From contig NZ_WVZN01000026.1 in NCBI RefSeq assembly GCF_011772445.1, forward strand, positions 120,960-184,959: a stretch of DNA of 64,000 bases. The letters are read 5' to 3'. The first letter of the stretch is position 1, and each line of letters starts with the position of its first letter. The notes beneath the pieces are model-generated. The model had not been told where the DNA came from. It was given only the letters and a program-made list of their open reading frames with translations, and made no database searches. A program made the translations under genes and the position numbers. Shown in pieces: positions 49,280-59,652 of the stretch. The stretch is from Hydrogenophaga sp. (lineage in GTDB: Bacteria > Pseudomonadota > Gammaproteobacteria > Burkholderiales > Burkholderiaceae_C).

Positions 49280-51324
49280 GGCTGGCTGTCGTCTGGCGCG
49301 AACGGTGGCGTGGCGGTCGCCGGGGCATCGGCGATGCCGTAGGCCGTGGTGAGCAGCGCCCAGTCGGCTTCGTCCCAGTGGAAAGGTGTGACGCGGCCGG
49401 CTTCCTTGCGCAGCGAACGCAGCAGCCGCGCGAGGTTGTCCGCCTTCCAGGCCTCGCCCGGGCGCACGGCGCATTTGTCGAAGTCGACCACCCAGGCCTT
49501 GCCTTGCGCGTCGAGCAGCAGGTTGTGGGCGTTGAGGTCGGCGTGGAAGACCTGGCGCTCGTGCAGCGCGCGGATCGCGCGGCCCAGGGCCGCCCATTCG
49601 TCAGGCGACGGCGGCGCGGCCTGCAGGCGCTGCACGAGGTTGCGGCTGCCTTCGATCAGGCCGACGGCGATGTCGGCGCTGTAGACCAGGCCGTGCGGCC
49701 GGTGGCGCGCCAGCGCGGGCGCGGGCACGGGCAGCCGCCAGGAGCGCATGAGGCGCAGCAGCGCGAACTCGCGCATGGCGCGGCTCAGGTGCGCGGGCTC
49801 GCGCCAGAAGCGGTCGTCGCTGAGGCGGGCCATGAGACCGCCGCGCCGGTAGTGGCGCAGCACCAGGCCGTGGCCGTCGGTCTGGACGAGCCGCGCCTGC
49901 CCGCGGCCGCTGCCGGTGGCCAGGTGCTCGGCGATGGCGTCGGTGTCGAACAGCCCGCTCGCCCGCGCGGCGTCAACGGTGCGTGGGTCGTGCCACAGCG
50001 TGTCGGCGCCGTGCGTGCCGATGTGCACCGGCCCCAGAGCCGACGGATCGGCTGGGCCGAGCCGCGCGCGCACGGTGGCCAAGGTGCGTTCGGCCGCGCC
50101 GCGGTTGGCGTCGATCAGGGCGCGTGCCGCCTCGCCGCGCGCGCTCCACGCGCTCGTGTCGCGCAAGACCTCGTCCACCGCTAGTGCCAGCGTGGCGGCG
50201 TCGCGCACGGCCTGCCCCGCGCCTGCGGCCTGCGCGTCGTCGAACAGCGCCTGCGCGTTCGCCGTGTGCGGGCCGAACAGGAAGGCCTGGCCCAGGGCCA
50301 TGGGCTCCAGCGGGTTGTGGCCGCCCACGGGCGCCAGGGTGCCGCCGACGAAGCACACGCTGGCGTGGCGGTACCAGTGCGTCAGCTCGCCCATGGCGTC
50401 GATCAGCAGCACGGCGGTTCGATCGTTCACCGCGTCGCGGCGGCTGCGGCGCGCGAAGGGCAGTCCACGGCGCTGCAGCTCGGCCGCGACAGCGTCGAAG
50501 CGCTGCGGGTGGCGCGGCACCAGCACCAGCAGGACCTGCGGGTGGTGCTCGCGCAGGCCGGGCCAGGCGTCGAGCCACGCGGCCTCGTCGCCTTCGTGCG
50601 TGCTGCCAGCCACCACGAGCCGGCGCGCCGCCAGCTCGGGCGACAGGGGCTCGGCCTGCTCGGGCGGGGCGACGTCGAATTTGAGGTTGCCGGTGATCGC
50701 GACGCGTTCGGTCGCGACACCCAGGTCGCGCAGCCGCTCGGCCGATTCCGCGTCGGCCGCCGCCACGCCGAGCCTGGGCCAGGCGTGCGCCATCAGTCCT
50801 GGCCAGCGCCGGTAGCCTTGCGCCGACGCCGCGGACAGGCGCGCGTTGACCAGCAGCACTGGCAGCGCGCGTTCGGCGCAGGCGAACAGCCACTGCGGCC
50901 ACAGTTCGCGCTCCACCAGCAGCAGGGCCTGCGGTTGCAGCCGATCCAGGAAGCGCCGCACCGCGCCGGGGGTGTCGATGGGCGCGTAGCGGTGCGCGAT
51001 GCGATCGCCCCAGGTGGCGCGCAGCGCGGCCGCGCCGGTGGGCGTCTGCGTGGTGACGGTGATGGCGTGCTCCGGCCAGTCGCGCAGCAGCGCCTCGATG
51101 AGCGGACGCGCCGCCTGCACCTCGCCCACGGAGGCCGCGTGCAGCCACAAGCCGCCGAAGCGTGAGGGCTCGACGGGGATGTGGCCGAGGCGTTCGGCGA
51201 GCCGCTCGCGGTAGCCGGGCTCGCGCCGGCCGCGCCACCACAGCCAGCCCAGCAGCAGGGGCGCGAGCGCGCGGCTCAGCAGCCGGTAGGCCCGCAGGGT
51301 GGTGGTGGCGCGTGGCGGGTTCAA
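49276..51324 (-). CDS. waaA: Fusion of Kdo transferase (WaaA) and Kdo kinase (KdkA)
   Basis: One uninterrupted frame of 682 residues with two enzymes. Residues 1-425 are WaaA, which adds Kdo to lipid IVA: a membrane-anchoring start (LLLGWLWWRGRREPGYRERL), VGE with Glu68, GNLKFDVAPP and GGHNPLEPMA. Residues 450-682 are a KdkA-type kinase with the catalytic loop HADLNAHN (about 593-600) and VDFDKCAV, which phosphorylates Kdo. The TTG at 51324 overlaps the upstream stop (TTGA); no ATG fits. In most species I know, these are separate genes. Confidence 0.9.
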   Translation of the reverse strand: MNPPRATTTLRAYRLLSRALAPLLLGWLWWRGRREPGYRERLAERLGHIPVEPSRFGGLWLHAASVGEVQAARPLIEALLRDWPEHAITVTTQTPTGAAALRATWGDRIAHRYAPIDTPGAVRRFLDRLQPQALLLVERELWPQWLFACAERALPVLLVNARLSAASAQGYRRWPGLMAHAWPRLGVAAADAESAERLRDLGVATERVAITGNLKFDVAPPEQAEPLSPELAARRLVVAGSTHEGDEAAWLDAWPGLREHHPQVLLVLVPRHPQRFDAVAAELQRRGLPFARRSRRDAVNDRTAVLLIDAMGELTHWYRHASVCFVGGTLAPVGGHNPLEPMALGQAFLFGPHTANAQALFDDAQAAGAGQAVRDAATLALAVDEVLRDTSAWSARGEAARALIDANRGAAERTLATVRARLGPADPSALGPVHIGTHGADTLWHDPRTVDAARASGLFDTDAIAEHLATGSGRGQARLVQTDGHGLVLRHYRRGGLMARLSDDRFWREPAHLSRAMREFALLRLMRSWRLPVPAPALARHRPHGLVYSADIAVGLIEGSRNLVQRLQAAPPSPDEWAALGRAIRALHERQVFHADLNAHNLLLDAQGKAWVVDFDKCAVRPGEAWKADNLARLLRSLRKEAGRVTPFHWDEADWALLTTAYGIADAPATATPPFAPDDSQP

Positions 51325-52061
51325 CGCCAGTGTTCGGCCACCCACTGCGTGGGCAGCACGCGCCGGTACCACTTGCCGCTCACGCCGGCGATGGCGTCGG
51401 GCGGGTTGGGTTTGCCGTGGAAGGCGATGATGCGCGCGCCCGGCGGGATCACGGGCGGCTGGAACCAGCCCATGAGGCCGCGGCGCATGCAGTGGCGCTT
51501 GAAGCTCACGCACCAGCCCTCGGGCCAGAAGCTCACCTTGCCCTGGCGGCCCAGGTAGCCGGTGATGAACTCCTGCTCGTTGCGCACGTCGGCGATGGAC
51601 TGGGGGTAGCCGTTTTTCAGGTGCTCCAGCGCGTCGGTGTGGGCGCCGATGGTGTAGAGGTAGCACGAGGTGTTGCCCGTGCCGTCCTTCTTGTCCCATT
51701 CCTTGATGACGATGAACTCGCCGGGCTGGTCGAAGAAGGGGTCGAGGCTGTCGACGATGACGATGTCGAGGTCCAGGAACAGGGTGCGGCCGCTGAGGTC
51801 GTAGAGCGGGCTGGCGAAGCTGGTGAGCTTGAGCCAGCCGTGACCGAAGGTCCAGGGCTTGCGCTGGTCGAATTCGTCGAAGCCGACCGCGGGGATCGGC
51901 TTGACCTCGATGGCCGGGTCGATGCCGGCGCCGTCGTCGGTGAGGCAGACGAAACGAAACGGCCGGCTCAGGTGGCGCGACACCATGCTGTGGAGCTTGT
52001 TGACGTAGTCGGGGCCGTACTTGCGGCCCCATTTGATGCACAGCACGTTGACGGCTTGCAC
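51321..52061 (-). CDS. Putative glycosyltransferase, GT-A-like
   Basis: A 246-residue protein with a GT-A look: VLCIKWGRKYGPDYVNKLH, FRFVCLTDDGAGI, and the metal-binding DxD in TLFLDLDIVIVDSLDPFF, then EQEFITGYLG. It resembles poorly characterised transferases with family 8-like DxD strands. The GTG start has GGAGA six bases upstream. It is the first gene of the LPS operon that continues with waaA, waaL and another transferase, so a role in the core oligosaccharide is likely. Confidence 0.78.
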   Translation of the reverse strand: MQAVNVLCIKWGRKYGPDYVNKLHSMVSRHLSRPFRFVCLTDDGAGIDPAIEVKPIPAVGFDEFDQRKPWTFGHGWLKLTSFASPLYDLSGRTLFLDLDIVIVDSLDPFFDQPGEFIVIKEWDKKDGTGNTSCYLYTIGAHTDALEHLKNGYPQSIADVRNEQEFITGYLGRQGKVSFWPEGWCVSFKRHCMRRGLMGWFQPPVIPPGARIIAFHGKPNPPDAIAGVSGKWYRRVLPTQWVAEHWR

Positions 52062-52079
52062 GTCGTCTCCTGCGGGGTG

Positions 52080-52116
52080 AAAAAACGGGTCCGCCCGGGT
52101 TGGGGCCGGGCGGACG
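52080..52116 (-). terminator. Rho-independent terminator of the tolC operon
   Basis: On the minus strand a perfect ten-base stem GTCCGCCCGG/CCGGGCGGAC with a seven-base loop is followed by CCG and seven T. It separates the efflux operon from the LPS operon downstream. Confidence 0.9.
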
Positions 52117-52142
52117 GGGGGATCGGGGGAGTGTATCGGCTC

Positions 52143-53474
52143 TCAGCGGGCCAGCAAGGCGTCGATCGCCTGCAGATCGGCCGGCGTCAGTTCCCCGCTG
52201 GCCTGTCGCAGGCGCAGGCTGCCCAGCAGCACGTTGTAGCGCGCCTGGGCCAGGTCGCGCTTGGTCTGGAAGAGCTGGCTCTGCGCGTTGAGCACGTCGA
52301 TGTTGATGCGCACGCCCACCTGGTAGCCCAATTGGTTGGCCTCCAGCGCGCTCTGGCTGGAGGTCTCGGCCGCCTCCAGTGCCTTCACCTGCCCCTGGCC
52401 CGAGACCACGCTCAGGAAAGCGCTGCGCGTGCGCAGGTCCACGGTGCGGCGCGCGGCGTCGAGGTCGGCGCGGGCCTTTTCCTCCAGTGCCAGCGTCTGC
52501 TTCACGCGGTTCTGGATGGCGTAGCCCGCGAACAGCGGCATGTTGAACTGCACGCCCACGCTGGCGTTGTTGCTGCGCACGTTGCCCGGCACGCCCTGGA
52601 TGCCGGCCGGCCCGCGCGCCACCTGGTACTGACCCACCAGGTCCACCGTGGGCTTGTGGCCGGCCTCGGCGCGCTGCGTCTCCAGCTCGGCGATCTCCAG
52701 GTTGCGCCGCGCGCTCAGGATGGCGGGGTGGTTCTCGCCCGTGCGGTCCACCCAGGCCTGTGGCGTGGCGGGTTCCAGGGGCGGCAGGTTCAGGGGAGCG
52801 GCCAGGGGTAGCGGCGTCACGCCGCTGCGGCCCACCAATTGGTCGAGCGCGAGCTTCTTCACGCGCAGGTCGTTTTCGGCGGCGATCTCCTGCGCGGTCA
52901 CCAGGTCGAAGCTGGCCTGGGCCTCGCGCGCGTCGGTCACGGTCGCCGTGCCGACCTCGAAGTTGCGTCGCGCGGCGGCGAGCTGTTGCTCCACCGCCGT
53001 CTTCTGCGCGCGCACGAAGGCGAGCGTGTCCTGCGCGGCCAGCACGTCGAAGTAGGCCTGCGAGGTGCGCACGATCAGGTCCTGCTCGGCCTGCACCAGC
53101 TGGGCCTGCGAGATGTCGCGCGAGAGATTGGCCTGGTCGTTGGCGAGCCGGTTGGCGGGCCGGTACAGCGGCTGGCTGGCCGACAGGGTCACGCTCTGGC
53201 TGTTGCTGGTGCCGTCGAGCAGGTTGTTGTCGCTGTCGCGGCGCGCCCAACTGGCGCCTGCGCCCAGGCCCACCTCGGGCAACAGGCCGGCGCGCGCCTG
53301 ATCGGCCTGCGCCAGATTGGCCTCGTGCTGCGAGCGCGCGGCCAGGTAGGTGGCGTCGAAACCGCGCGCGGCCTCGAACAGCTGCGACAGGCTTTGCGCC
53401 TGCGCGGCGGATGCCGCCCCCAGGGCCATCAGCACGGCAAGCGTCAATGGGCGAAGGGGCGTGGCGAAGCGCAT
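52143..53474 (-). CDS. tolC: TolC-family outer-membrane channel
   Basis: A 443-residue outer-membrane efflux protein with a signal peptide (ending AASAAQAQ) and the two-fold TolC repeat: SLSQLFEAARGFDATYLAAR in the first half and NIDVLNAQSQLFQTKRDLAQ in the second. It forms the trimeric exit duct for pumps and type I secretion. It is the last gene of the efflux operon, 21 bases after the rhodanese gene, and is followed by a strong terminator. Confidence 0.94.
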   Translation of the reverse strand: MRFATPLRPLTLAVLMALGAASAAQAQSLSQLFEAARGFDATYLAARSQHEANLAQADQARAGLLPEVGLGAGASWARRDSDNNLLDGTSNSQSVTLSASQPLYRPANRLANDQANLSRDISQAQLVQAEQDLIVRTSQAYFDVLAAQDTLAFVRAQKTAVEQQLAAARRNFEVGTATVTDAREAQASFDLVTAQEIAAENDLRVKKLALDQLVGRSGVTPLPLAAPLNLPPLEPATPQAWVDRTGENHPAILSARRNLEIAELETQRAEAGHKPTVDLVGQYQVARGPAGIQGVPGNVRSNNASVGVQFNMPLFAGYAIQNRVKQTLALEEKARADLDAARRTVDLRTRSAFLSVVSGQGQVKALEAAETSSQSALEANQLGYQVGVRINIDVLNAQSQLFQTKRDLAQARYNVLLGSLRLRQASGELTPADLQAIDALLAR

Positions 53475-53495
53475 GGGAGGATCCTTGGGAGTTGA

Positions 53496-53843
53496 TCAGT
53501 AGCGGGGGATCGACGGGTCGCGTTCCTGCGACCACAGATCGATGCCGCCGTGCACGTTGACGACGCGTGTGCGGCCCTGGTCCTGCAGGAACCGGGCCAC
53601 CTGCGCGCTGCGGCCACCGTGGTGGCAGAGCACGGCGATGGGGCGGTCGTGGTCGAGCTCGGCCAGGCGCGCGGGCACGCTGCGCATGGGCATGGCCAGC
53701 AGCTCGTAGCCCGGGCCGCTCGCCACGCTGGCGGTCTGCAGTTCCCAGGGCTCGCGCACGTCCAGCAGCACCGGCGTGGCGCGGCCGTCCGCCGTTTCCT
53801 GGCGGATCCAGTCGTCGAGTTGGGCGGGGGTGATGGCTTGCAT
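53496..53843 (-). CDS. Single-domain rhodanese
   Basis: A 115-residue rhodanese with the entry motif LLDVREPWEL and the active-site cysteine in VLCHHGGRSAQV. It transfers sulfane sulfur; the acceptor is unknown. It lies 13 bases after the methyltransferase gene and 21 before tolC. This three-gene neighbourhood recurs in related genomes to my knowledge, but a shared function is not evident. Confidence 0.9.
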   Translation of the reverse strand: MQAITPAQLDDWIRQETADGRATPVLLDVREPWELQTASVASGPGYELLAMPMRSVPARLAELDHDRPIAVLCHHGGRSAQVARFLQDQGRTRVVNVHGGIDLWSQERDPSIPRY

Positions 53844-53856
53844 GCGCGGGCTCGCT

Positions 53857-54546
53857 TCAGAAACGGAAGCGCGAGGGCTCGGGGAAGTTGCGCAGGCGCG
53901 GCGCGACGGTGTCCCAGGGCTGCACGGTGCGGAAGTCGGCATCACCCGCGCGGGTGATGAAGGTGGCGCGCATCATGGGCTCGCTGCCGGTGATGACCGC
54001 GAGCCGGCCGCCCGGGGCCAGCAGGCCCAGCAGCGCGGGCGGCACCTCGGCCACCGAGCCGGCGAGCAGGATGGCGTCGTACGGGCCGTCGGCGCGACAG
54101 GCCGCGAAGTCGTTCGCGCAGGCGTCGGCCTGGCGCACCTCGACGTTGGTGATGCCGGCCTGCATCAGGCGCGTGCGCGCCTGAGAAGCCAGCGCGGGCT
54201 CGATCTCGAGCGACAGCACGCGCTGTGCCAGGCTGGCCATGAGGGCGGCGGTGTAGCCGCTGCCGGTGCCGATCTCCAGCACCTTGTCGGTGGGCTGCAG
54301 GGCGAGGTCTTGCACCAGGCGCGCCTGCACGCGCGGGGCGAGCATGCACTGGCCGTCCACCACGGGCTGCGTCAGGGGCAGTTCCATGTCGGTGAAGGCC
54401 AGGGCCCGGTGCGCGGTGGGTGCGAAGTCCTCGCGCCGCACGCGGGCCAGCAGATCGAGCACGCGGCCGTCGAGCACCTCCCAGGGGCGGATCTGCTGCT
54501 CGATCATGTTGAATCGGGCCTGTTCGAGGCGGTTCGCGGTGGTCAT
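53857..54546 (-). CDS. Protein-L-isoaspartate O-methyltransferase-like protein
   Basis: A 229-residue SAM-dependent methyltransferase of the PIMT family. The N-terminal MIEQQIRPWEVLD and the SAM motif VLEIGTGSGYTAALMASLA are clear. Compared with E. coli Pcm, the substrate-loop region before motif I (LTQPVVDGQCMLAPR) is divergent, as in the PIMT-like branch found beside tolC. It may therefore not repair isoaspartate. Start at 54546 follows GGAGAA. Confidence 0.85.
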   Translation of the reverse strand: MTTANRLEQARFNMIEQQIRPWEVLDGRVLDLLARVRREDFAPTAHRALAFTDMELPLTQPVVDGQCMLAPRVQARLVQDLALQPTDKVLEIGTGSGYTAALMASLAQRVLSLEIEPALASQARTRLMQAGITNVEVRQADACANDFAACRADGPYDAILLAGSVAEVPPALLGLLAPGGRLAVITGSEPMMRATFITRAGDADFRTVQPWDTVAPRLRNFPEPSRFRF

Positions 54547-54583
54547 TTCAATTCTCCATAGGGGTCGGCACAACCGGCGGATT

Positions 54584-57500
54584 TTAGGAGGCGCCCTGTG
54601 ACGCGCCGTCCGGTCGGGGTGTGACGGCGGGCGGCAGGCCGGCCTTGCGGCGCAGCCAGTTGGCGAAGTCGTCCAGGTAGCCGTAGACCACCGGCACCAC
54701 CACCAGCGTGAGCAGCGAGGAGGTGATGACGCCGCCGATGACGGCCTGGCCCATGGGGGCGCGCTGCTCCGAGCCTTCGGTGAGCGCGAAGGCCAGCGGC
54801 ACCATGCCGAAGACCATGGCCAGCGTGGTCATGAGGATGGGGCGCAGCCGCACCTTGGCCGCCAGCAGCAGGGCCTCGTCGCGCGGCAGCGGGGGGCCGC
54901 CGGCGCGCCCTTCGCGCGCGCGGATGGCGAAGTCCACCAGCAGGATGGCGTTCTTGGTCACCAGGCCCATGAGCAGCACGATGCCGATGATGGAGAACAT
55001 GCTCATGGTGGAGCCGAACATCAGCAGCGCCAGCACCACGCCGATCAGCGTGAGCGGCAGCGAGGTCATCAGCGAGAGCGGCTGCAGGAAGCTCTGGAAC
55101 TGGCTGGCCAGGATCATGTAGATGAAGATGATGGCCAGGGCCAGCGCCGACAGCGCGTAGCCGAAGGACTCCTGCATGTTCTTCGTCGAGCCGCTGAACT
55201 CGGTGCGGTAGCCCGGCGGCAGGGCGATGCCGCTGACGACGCGCTGGATCTCGGCCGAGACCTCGCCGGTGGAGCGGCCGTAGACGTTGGCGCTGAAGGA
55301 CACCTCGCGCTTGAGGTTGCGGCGGTTGATCTGGTTCGGGCCCGTGGCCTCGACCACGTCGGCCACCTGGGACAGCGGCACGGTGCGCGCGCTGCCGTCG
55401 GCGGCGGCGCCCAGGTTCAGCGGCAGTTGCAGCAGGTCCTGCGTGCGCTGCCGCTGCGGCGGCGGCAGGCGCACCGTCACGTCGTAGGTTTCGCCGTTCT
55501 GCGCGCGCCAGTTGCCCACCGTGGTGCCCGCCACCAGCGTGCGCAGGCTGTTGCCAATGGCGTTCGTGGACAGACCCAGGTCGGAGGCGAGTTCGCGCTT
55601 GAGCACCACGTCCACCGTGGGCTTGTCGGGCTTGAGACTGGAGTCCAGGTCCACCAGGCCGACGATGGGACGCAGGCGTTCGGTGATGAGCGCGCTCAGG
55701 CGCTCCAGCTCGTCGAGGTCGTCGCCCTGCAGCGAGAACTCGATCTGCTTGCCGCCGCCCACCGCATCGAGCAGGCCCGCGTGCGTGACGGTGACGCCCG
55801 GCACCGCGCGCAGGCGCTCGCGCAGCGTGGCCGCCATGGCGACGGCGCTGAGCGCGCGTTCCTCGCGGTTCACCAGCCGCACGTAGGTGCTGGCGTACAT
55901 GCTGCCCTGGGCGGCGCCGGTGTTGATGGTGGTGAGCGTGTAGCGCACCTCGGGGAACCCGCGCAGGATGGCCTCCACCTCGCGCGCCTTGGCCTCGGTG
56001 GCGACCAGGGAGGAGCCGACCGGCGTGTGGTAGCTGACCGAGGCCTCGGAAAAGTCGGCCTGCGGCACGAATTCGGAGCCCAGCAGCGGCAGCATGGCCA
56101 GGCTGCCGATGAAGGTGGCCAGGGCCAGACCCAGCGTGGCCAGCTTGTGCCGCAGCGACCAGCGCAGCGCACCCTGGTAGCCCTCGGCCAGGTCGTCCTG
56201 AAAGCGGTCGAACCAGTGCGTCACGCGGCCCAGGGTGCGGTCGTAAAGCGATCGCCCCGGTGGTTTGCCGTGCGCGTCGATGGCCGGGTCGTGCCACACG
56301 GACGACAGCATCGGGTCCAGCGTGAAGCTCACGAACATGGAAATCAGCACCGCCGCGACCATGGTGATGCCGAACTCGTGGAAGAACTTGCCGATGATGC
56401 CGCCCATGAAGCCGATGGGCAGGAACACCGCCACGATGGACAGGGTGGTGGCGAGCACGGCCAGGCCGATCTCCTGCGTGCCTTCCATGGCGGCCTGGTA
56501 GGGCGTCTTGCCCATCTGCACGTGGCGCACGATGTTCTCGAGCACCACGATGGCGTCGTCGATCAGCAGGCCGACCGAGAGCGTGAGCGCCATCAGCGTC
56601 ATCATGTTGATCGTGAAGCCCAGCGCGTTCATCACGAAGAAGGTGCCGATGATGGCGATGGGCAGCGTGAGCCCGGTGATGACCGTGGAGCGCCAGGAGT
56701 TGAGGAACAGGAAGACGATGAGCACGGTGAGGATGGCGCCCTCGATCAGCGTCTGGCGCACGTTCTGCACCGACACACGGATCGGCCGCGCACCGTCCGC
56801 GATGGGCTCCAGGCGCACGCCCGGCGGCAGCTCGGGTTTCACCGCGCTCAGGGCCGCGTTGAGTCCGTCCACCACGGCGATGGTGTTCTCGTCCTGCGCC
56901 TTCTGCACCTGCAGCAGCAGGGTGCGCTGGCCGTTGTAGAGCGAGAGGCTTTCCACCTCCTGTGTGCCGTCGCTCACGCGCGCCACCTGGCCCAGGCGCA
57001 CGGGAGAGCCGCCGCGGCGCGCGACGATGATGTCCTCGAAGTCGCGCGGGTTGTGCAGGCGGGACAGCACCTGCACGACGCGCTCGGATTCGCCGGCCTT
57101 GAGCGTGCCCACCGGCAGGTCCTGGTTCTCGCTGCGAACGGCGGCATTGACCTGCTCGGTGGTGACGCCCAGGGCCTGCATGGCCACCGGGTCGAGCTCG
57201 ATGTTGATGGCGCGCCGCGTGGCACCGACCAGCGTGACCGAGCCCACGCCGCGCACGTTCTCCAGGCGCTTCTTGAGGACCTGGTCGGCCCAGGTGGACA
57301 GCTCCACGCCGGACGGCGTGCGGCCGTCCACCGCGTCGGGCACCACGGCCACGGACCAGATGGCGCGGCTGGCCGGATCGAAGCGCAGCACGCGCGGTTC
57401 GTCCACCTCGTCGCGCAGCAGCGGGCGCAGGATGCCGATCTTCTCGCGCACGTCGTCGGCGGCCTTGCGCCCGTCCACCGTGAGCTGGAACTCGATGATC

Positions 57501-57772
57501 ACCACCGAGGTGCCCTCGTAGCTGCGCGAGGTGAGGCTGTTGACGCCGGCGATGGCGTTGACGGCTTCCTCGACCTTCTTCGTCACCTCGGACTCGACGA
57601 TCTCGGGCGAGGCACCGGGGTAGGTGGTGGTCACCACCACCACGGGGAAGTCGATGTTGGGGAACTGGTCGACCTGCAGGCGCTGCAGCGAGAAGGCGCC
57701 CAGCACCACGAAGGCCAGCATGACCATGGTGGCGAACACCGGGTTGCGCAGCGAGACCTGGGTGAACCACAT
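54584..57772 (-). CDS. RND efflux pump subunit (AcrB/MdtC-like)
   Basis: A 1062-residue inner-membrane proton antiporter. It starts [20 protein letters not shown], and the proton-relay aspartates lie in [13 protein letters not shown] (about residue 407). The second half repeats the layout with [14 protein letters not shown]. Twelve spans and two large periplasmic loops are predicted. The HAE-1 sequence type suggests drugs or lipophilic compounds as substrates. It is paired with the adaptor gene 21 bases upstream and, further on, with tolC. Confidence 0.95.
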   Translation of the reverse strand: MWFTQVSLRNPVFATMVMLAFVVLGAFSLQRLQVDQFPNIDFPVVVVTTTYPGASPEIVESEVTKKVEEAVNAIAGVNSLTSRSYEGTSVVIIEFQLTVDGRKAADDVREKIGILRPLLRDEVDEPRVLRFDPASRAIWSVAVVPDAVDGRTPSGVELSTWADQVLKKRLENVRGVGSVTLVGATRRAINIELDPVAMQALGVTTEQVNAAVRSENQDLPVGTLKAGESERVVQVLSRLHNPRDFEDIIVARRGGSPVRLGQVARVSDGTQEVESLSLYNGQRTLLLQVQKAQDENTIAVVDGLNAALSAVKPELPPGVRLEPIADGARPIRVSVQNVRQTLIEGAILTVLIVFLFLNSWRSTVITGLTLPIAIIGTFFVMNALGFTINMMTLMALTLSVGLLIDDAIVVLENIVRHVQMGKTPYQAAMEGTQEIGLAVLATTLSIVAVFLPIGFMGGIIGKFFHEFGITMVAAVLISMFVSFTLDPMLSSVWHDPAIDAHGKPPGRSLYDRTLGRVTHWFDRFQDDLAEGYQGALRWSLRHKLATLGLALATFIGSLAMLPLLGSEFVPQADFSEASVSYHTPVGSSLVATEAKAREVEAILRGFPEVRYTLTTINTGAAQGSMYASTYVRLVNREERALSAVAMAATLRERLRAVPGVTVTHAGLLDAVGGGKQIEFSLQGDDLDELERLSALITERLRPIVGLVDLDSSLKPDKPTVDVVLKRELASDLGLSTNAIGNSLRTLVAGTTVGNWRAQNGETYDVTVRLPPPQRQRTQDLLQLPLNLGAAADGSARTVPLSQVADVVEATGPNQINRRNLKREVSFSANVYGRSTGEVSAEIQRVVSGIALPPGYRTEFSGSTKNMQESFGYALSALALAIIFIYMILASQFQSFLQPLSLMTSLPLTLIGVVLALLMFGSTMSMFSIIGIVLLMGLVTKNAILLVDFAIRAREGRAGGPPLPRDEALLLAAKVRLRPILMTTLAMVFGMVPLAFALTEGSEQRAPMGQAVIGGVITSSLLTLVVVPVVYGYLDDFANWLRRKAGLPPAVTPRPDGASQGAS

Positions 57773-57793
57773 GGCCGGGCGTGCTCGCGGCGC

Positions 57794-58942
57794 TCAGGGC
57801 CTGGTGGCGGCCAGGTTCACGCGCGTGCCGTCGCGGATGGCGCCAGCCGTGGCGGCGAGCACGGTGTCGCCTTCGGCGAGCATGGGCACGGCCTGGTGCG
57901 GCACGCCGTCCACGCTGCCAGCGGGGGCAGGCGCCAGCGGCACGTGCTTCACCGCGCCGTCGCGCAGCACCTGCAGGTAGGGCTCGGGCTTGTCGTTGCG
58001 GATGGCCGAGACGGGCACGACGGATGCCTCGATGGCGCCGGCCACGATCTCGCCGCGCGCGAACAGGCCCTGGCGCATGCCCGGCACCGCGTTCAGGCGC
58101 AGGTAGACCAGCACGCTGCGGCTGCCAGCCTGCACGCTGGGGTTGATGCGCGCCACGGTGGCGGCCACCGGCTCGGCCAGGCCTTCCACGACCAGGCGCG
58201 CGCTCAGGCCCGTCTGGATGCGCGCGGCGTCGGCCGGACTCAAGGCGGCTTCCATTTCGAAGGCGGAGAGGTCCACCACCTCGAGCACGCGCGTGTCGAC
58301 ACCCACGCGCTCGCCGTTCTGCACCGGCCGCGCGGCGACCTGGCCCGCGATGGGCGAGCGCAGCACGGTGTCGGCGAGCGACTTGCGCGCGATGTCCAGG
58401 GCGGCCACGGCCGCGCGGTGCGTGGCCTCGGCCGCGGCGAGGTTGGCCTGCGAGGTTGCCAGCGCGGTGGCCGAGATGAAGCCCTGTTTCACCAGGGCCT
58501 GGTTGTTGTCCTGGTTGCGCTGCGCGATGCGCACTTGCGCCAGCGCGGATTCGGCCTGCTGTTCGGCCTGGCGCACGCGCGCCTGCGGCTCGGTGGGGTC
58601 GATGCGCGCGACCACCTCGTTGGCGGCCACGCTGTCGCCCTCGCGCTTGCTCAGCTCGCGCAACTCGCCGGCCACCCGGGCCTTGATGGCCACGGTCTGC
58701 AGCGCCTCCAGCGAGCCCGAGACCGCGGCGGTCTGTTGCAGCGGCAGGCGGCGCACGGTGATCAGGTCGCGCGCGGCGATCTCGTAGACCGGTGTGGTCT
58801 GCAGCGCCTCGGCGGCGGCGCGCGCCCGTTCGGCCTGGGTGCTGCGTTTGTCCAGCGCACGCACCACGCCCAGGGCCAGCGCGGCCACGGCCAGCACGGG
58901 CAGGGCCCAGTAGAGGGTCTTGCGAAGGCGCGAGGTGGTCAT
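57794..58942 (-). CDS. RND efflux periplasmic adaptor
   Basis: A 382-residue membrane-fusion protein. One N-terminal anchor (LYWALPVLAVAALALGVV) without a lipobox precedes a lipoyl half (VAIKARVAGELRELSKREGD), an alpha-helical hairpin (about 105-165), the second lipoyl half (LRSPIAGQVAARPVQNGERV) and a beta-barrel. It connects the pump to TolC. It lies between the tetR gene and the pump gene on one strand. Confidence 0.93.
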   Translation of the reverse strand: MTTSRLRKTLYWALPVLAVAALALGVVRALDKRSTQAERARAAAEALQTTPVYEIAARDLITVRRLPLQQTAAVSGSLEALQTVAIKARVAGELRELSKREGDSVAANEVVARIDPTEPQARVRQAEQQAESALAQVRIAQRNQDNNQALVKQGFISATALATSQANLAAAEATHRAAVAALDIARKSLADTVLRSPIAGQVAARPVQNGERVGVDTRVLEVVDLSAFEMEAALSPADAARIQTGLSARLVVEGLAEPVAATVARINPSVQAGSRSVLVYLRLNAVPGMRQGLFARGEIVAGAIEASVVPVSAIRNDKPEPYLQVLRDGAVKHVPLAPAPAGSVDGVPHQAVPMLAEGDTVLAATAGAIRDGTRVNLAATRP

Positions 58943-58973
58943 TGGGAAACCTTGGCTCGGTGCGCTGCGGTGC

Positions 58974-59633
58974 TCATGACAGGCGCTTGAGCATGCCGCT
59001 CAGGATCAGGTCGACCTGGGTGTCGATGAAGGTGAGCGGGTCGATCTGCTGCGAGGGCGGGGCGCAGGGCGTCATCGCGTGCTTCCACATCAGCAGGAAG
59101 ATCATGGGCGCGACCAGGCTGTAGACGGCGTAGTCGAGCGGCATGTCGCGGAATTCGCCGCGGTCGATGCCGCGCTGCAGGATGCGGCGGATCAGTTCAT
59201 GGCCGGGTGCCACCACCTCGTTCTGATAGAAGGTGGCGATCTCCGGAAAGGTGCTGGCCTCGGCCATCACCAGCTTGGTGATGCCGGAGGCGGGCGTCAT
59301 GCCCACGCGCTCCCACCAGGTGTGCATGGCATAGCGCACCAGCTCCACGCTGTCGCCCTGGAATTCGGCCAGCTCGTCCGCCCATTCCGGGAAGCGCCCG
59401 GCCACGGTTTCACGCACCACGGCCTTGAACAGGTCTTCCTTGCTCGGGAAATACAGGAACAGGGTGCCCTTGGACACCCCGGCGCACGCGGCCACCTCTT
59501 CCACGCGGGTCGCGGCGAAGCCCTTCTCGACGAACAGGCTCAGCGCGGCCTCGATCAGCTCGCCCGGGCGCGCCTCCTTGCGGCGGGTGCGGCGCGGGGC
59601 CTCGGGCGGCAGGGTGGGGGCGGGGGAGGGCAT
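58974..59633 (-). CDS. TetR/AcrR-family repressor of the efflux operon
   Basis: A 219-residue regulator with an N-terminal TetR helix-turn-helix (IEAALSLFVEKGFAATRVEE, CAGVSKGTLFLYFPSKEDLF) and a ligand-binding C-terminal domain. The ATG at 59633 gives a short proline-rich tail before the DNA-binding domain. It is the first gene of the operon and probably represses it through the inverted repeat at 59653-59680. Confidence 0.92.
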   Translation of the reverse strand: MPSPAPTLPPEAPRRTRRKEARPGELIEAALSLFVEKGFAATRVEEVAACAGVSKGTLFLYFPSKEDLFKAVVRETVAGRFPEWADELAEFQGDSVELVRYAMHTWWERVGMTPASGITKLVMAEASTFPEIATFYQNEVVAPGHELIRRILQRGIDRGEFRDMPLDYAVYSLVAPMIFLLMWKHAMTPCAPPSQQIDPLTFIDTQVDLILSGMLKRLS

Positions 59634-59652
59634 CAGGTGGAAGTTACTGACC

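Noticed and set aside
49276..53535. A continuous minus-strand frame of 1419 codons
   Set aside because: Only the part from 51324 to 49276 has protein family motifs. The upstream part is the out-of-frame shadow of tolC and of the glycosyltransferase gene, both of which are convincing in another frame.
53857..54546. Classical protein repair methyltransferase Pcm with surE/nlpD partners
   Set aside because: The usual partner genes are absent and the substrate-loop sequence diverges, so the name is kept as PIMT-like.
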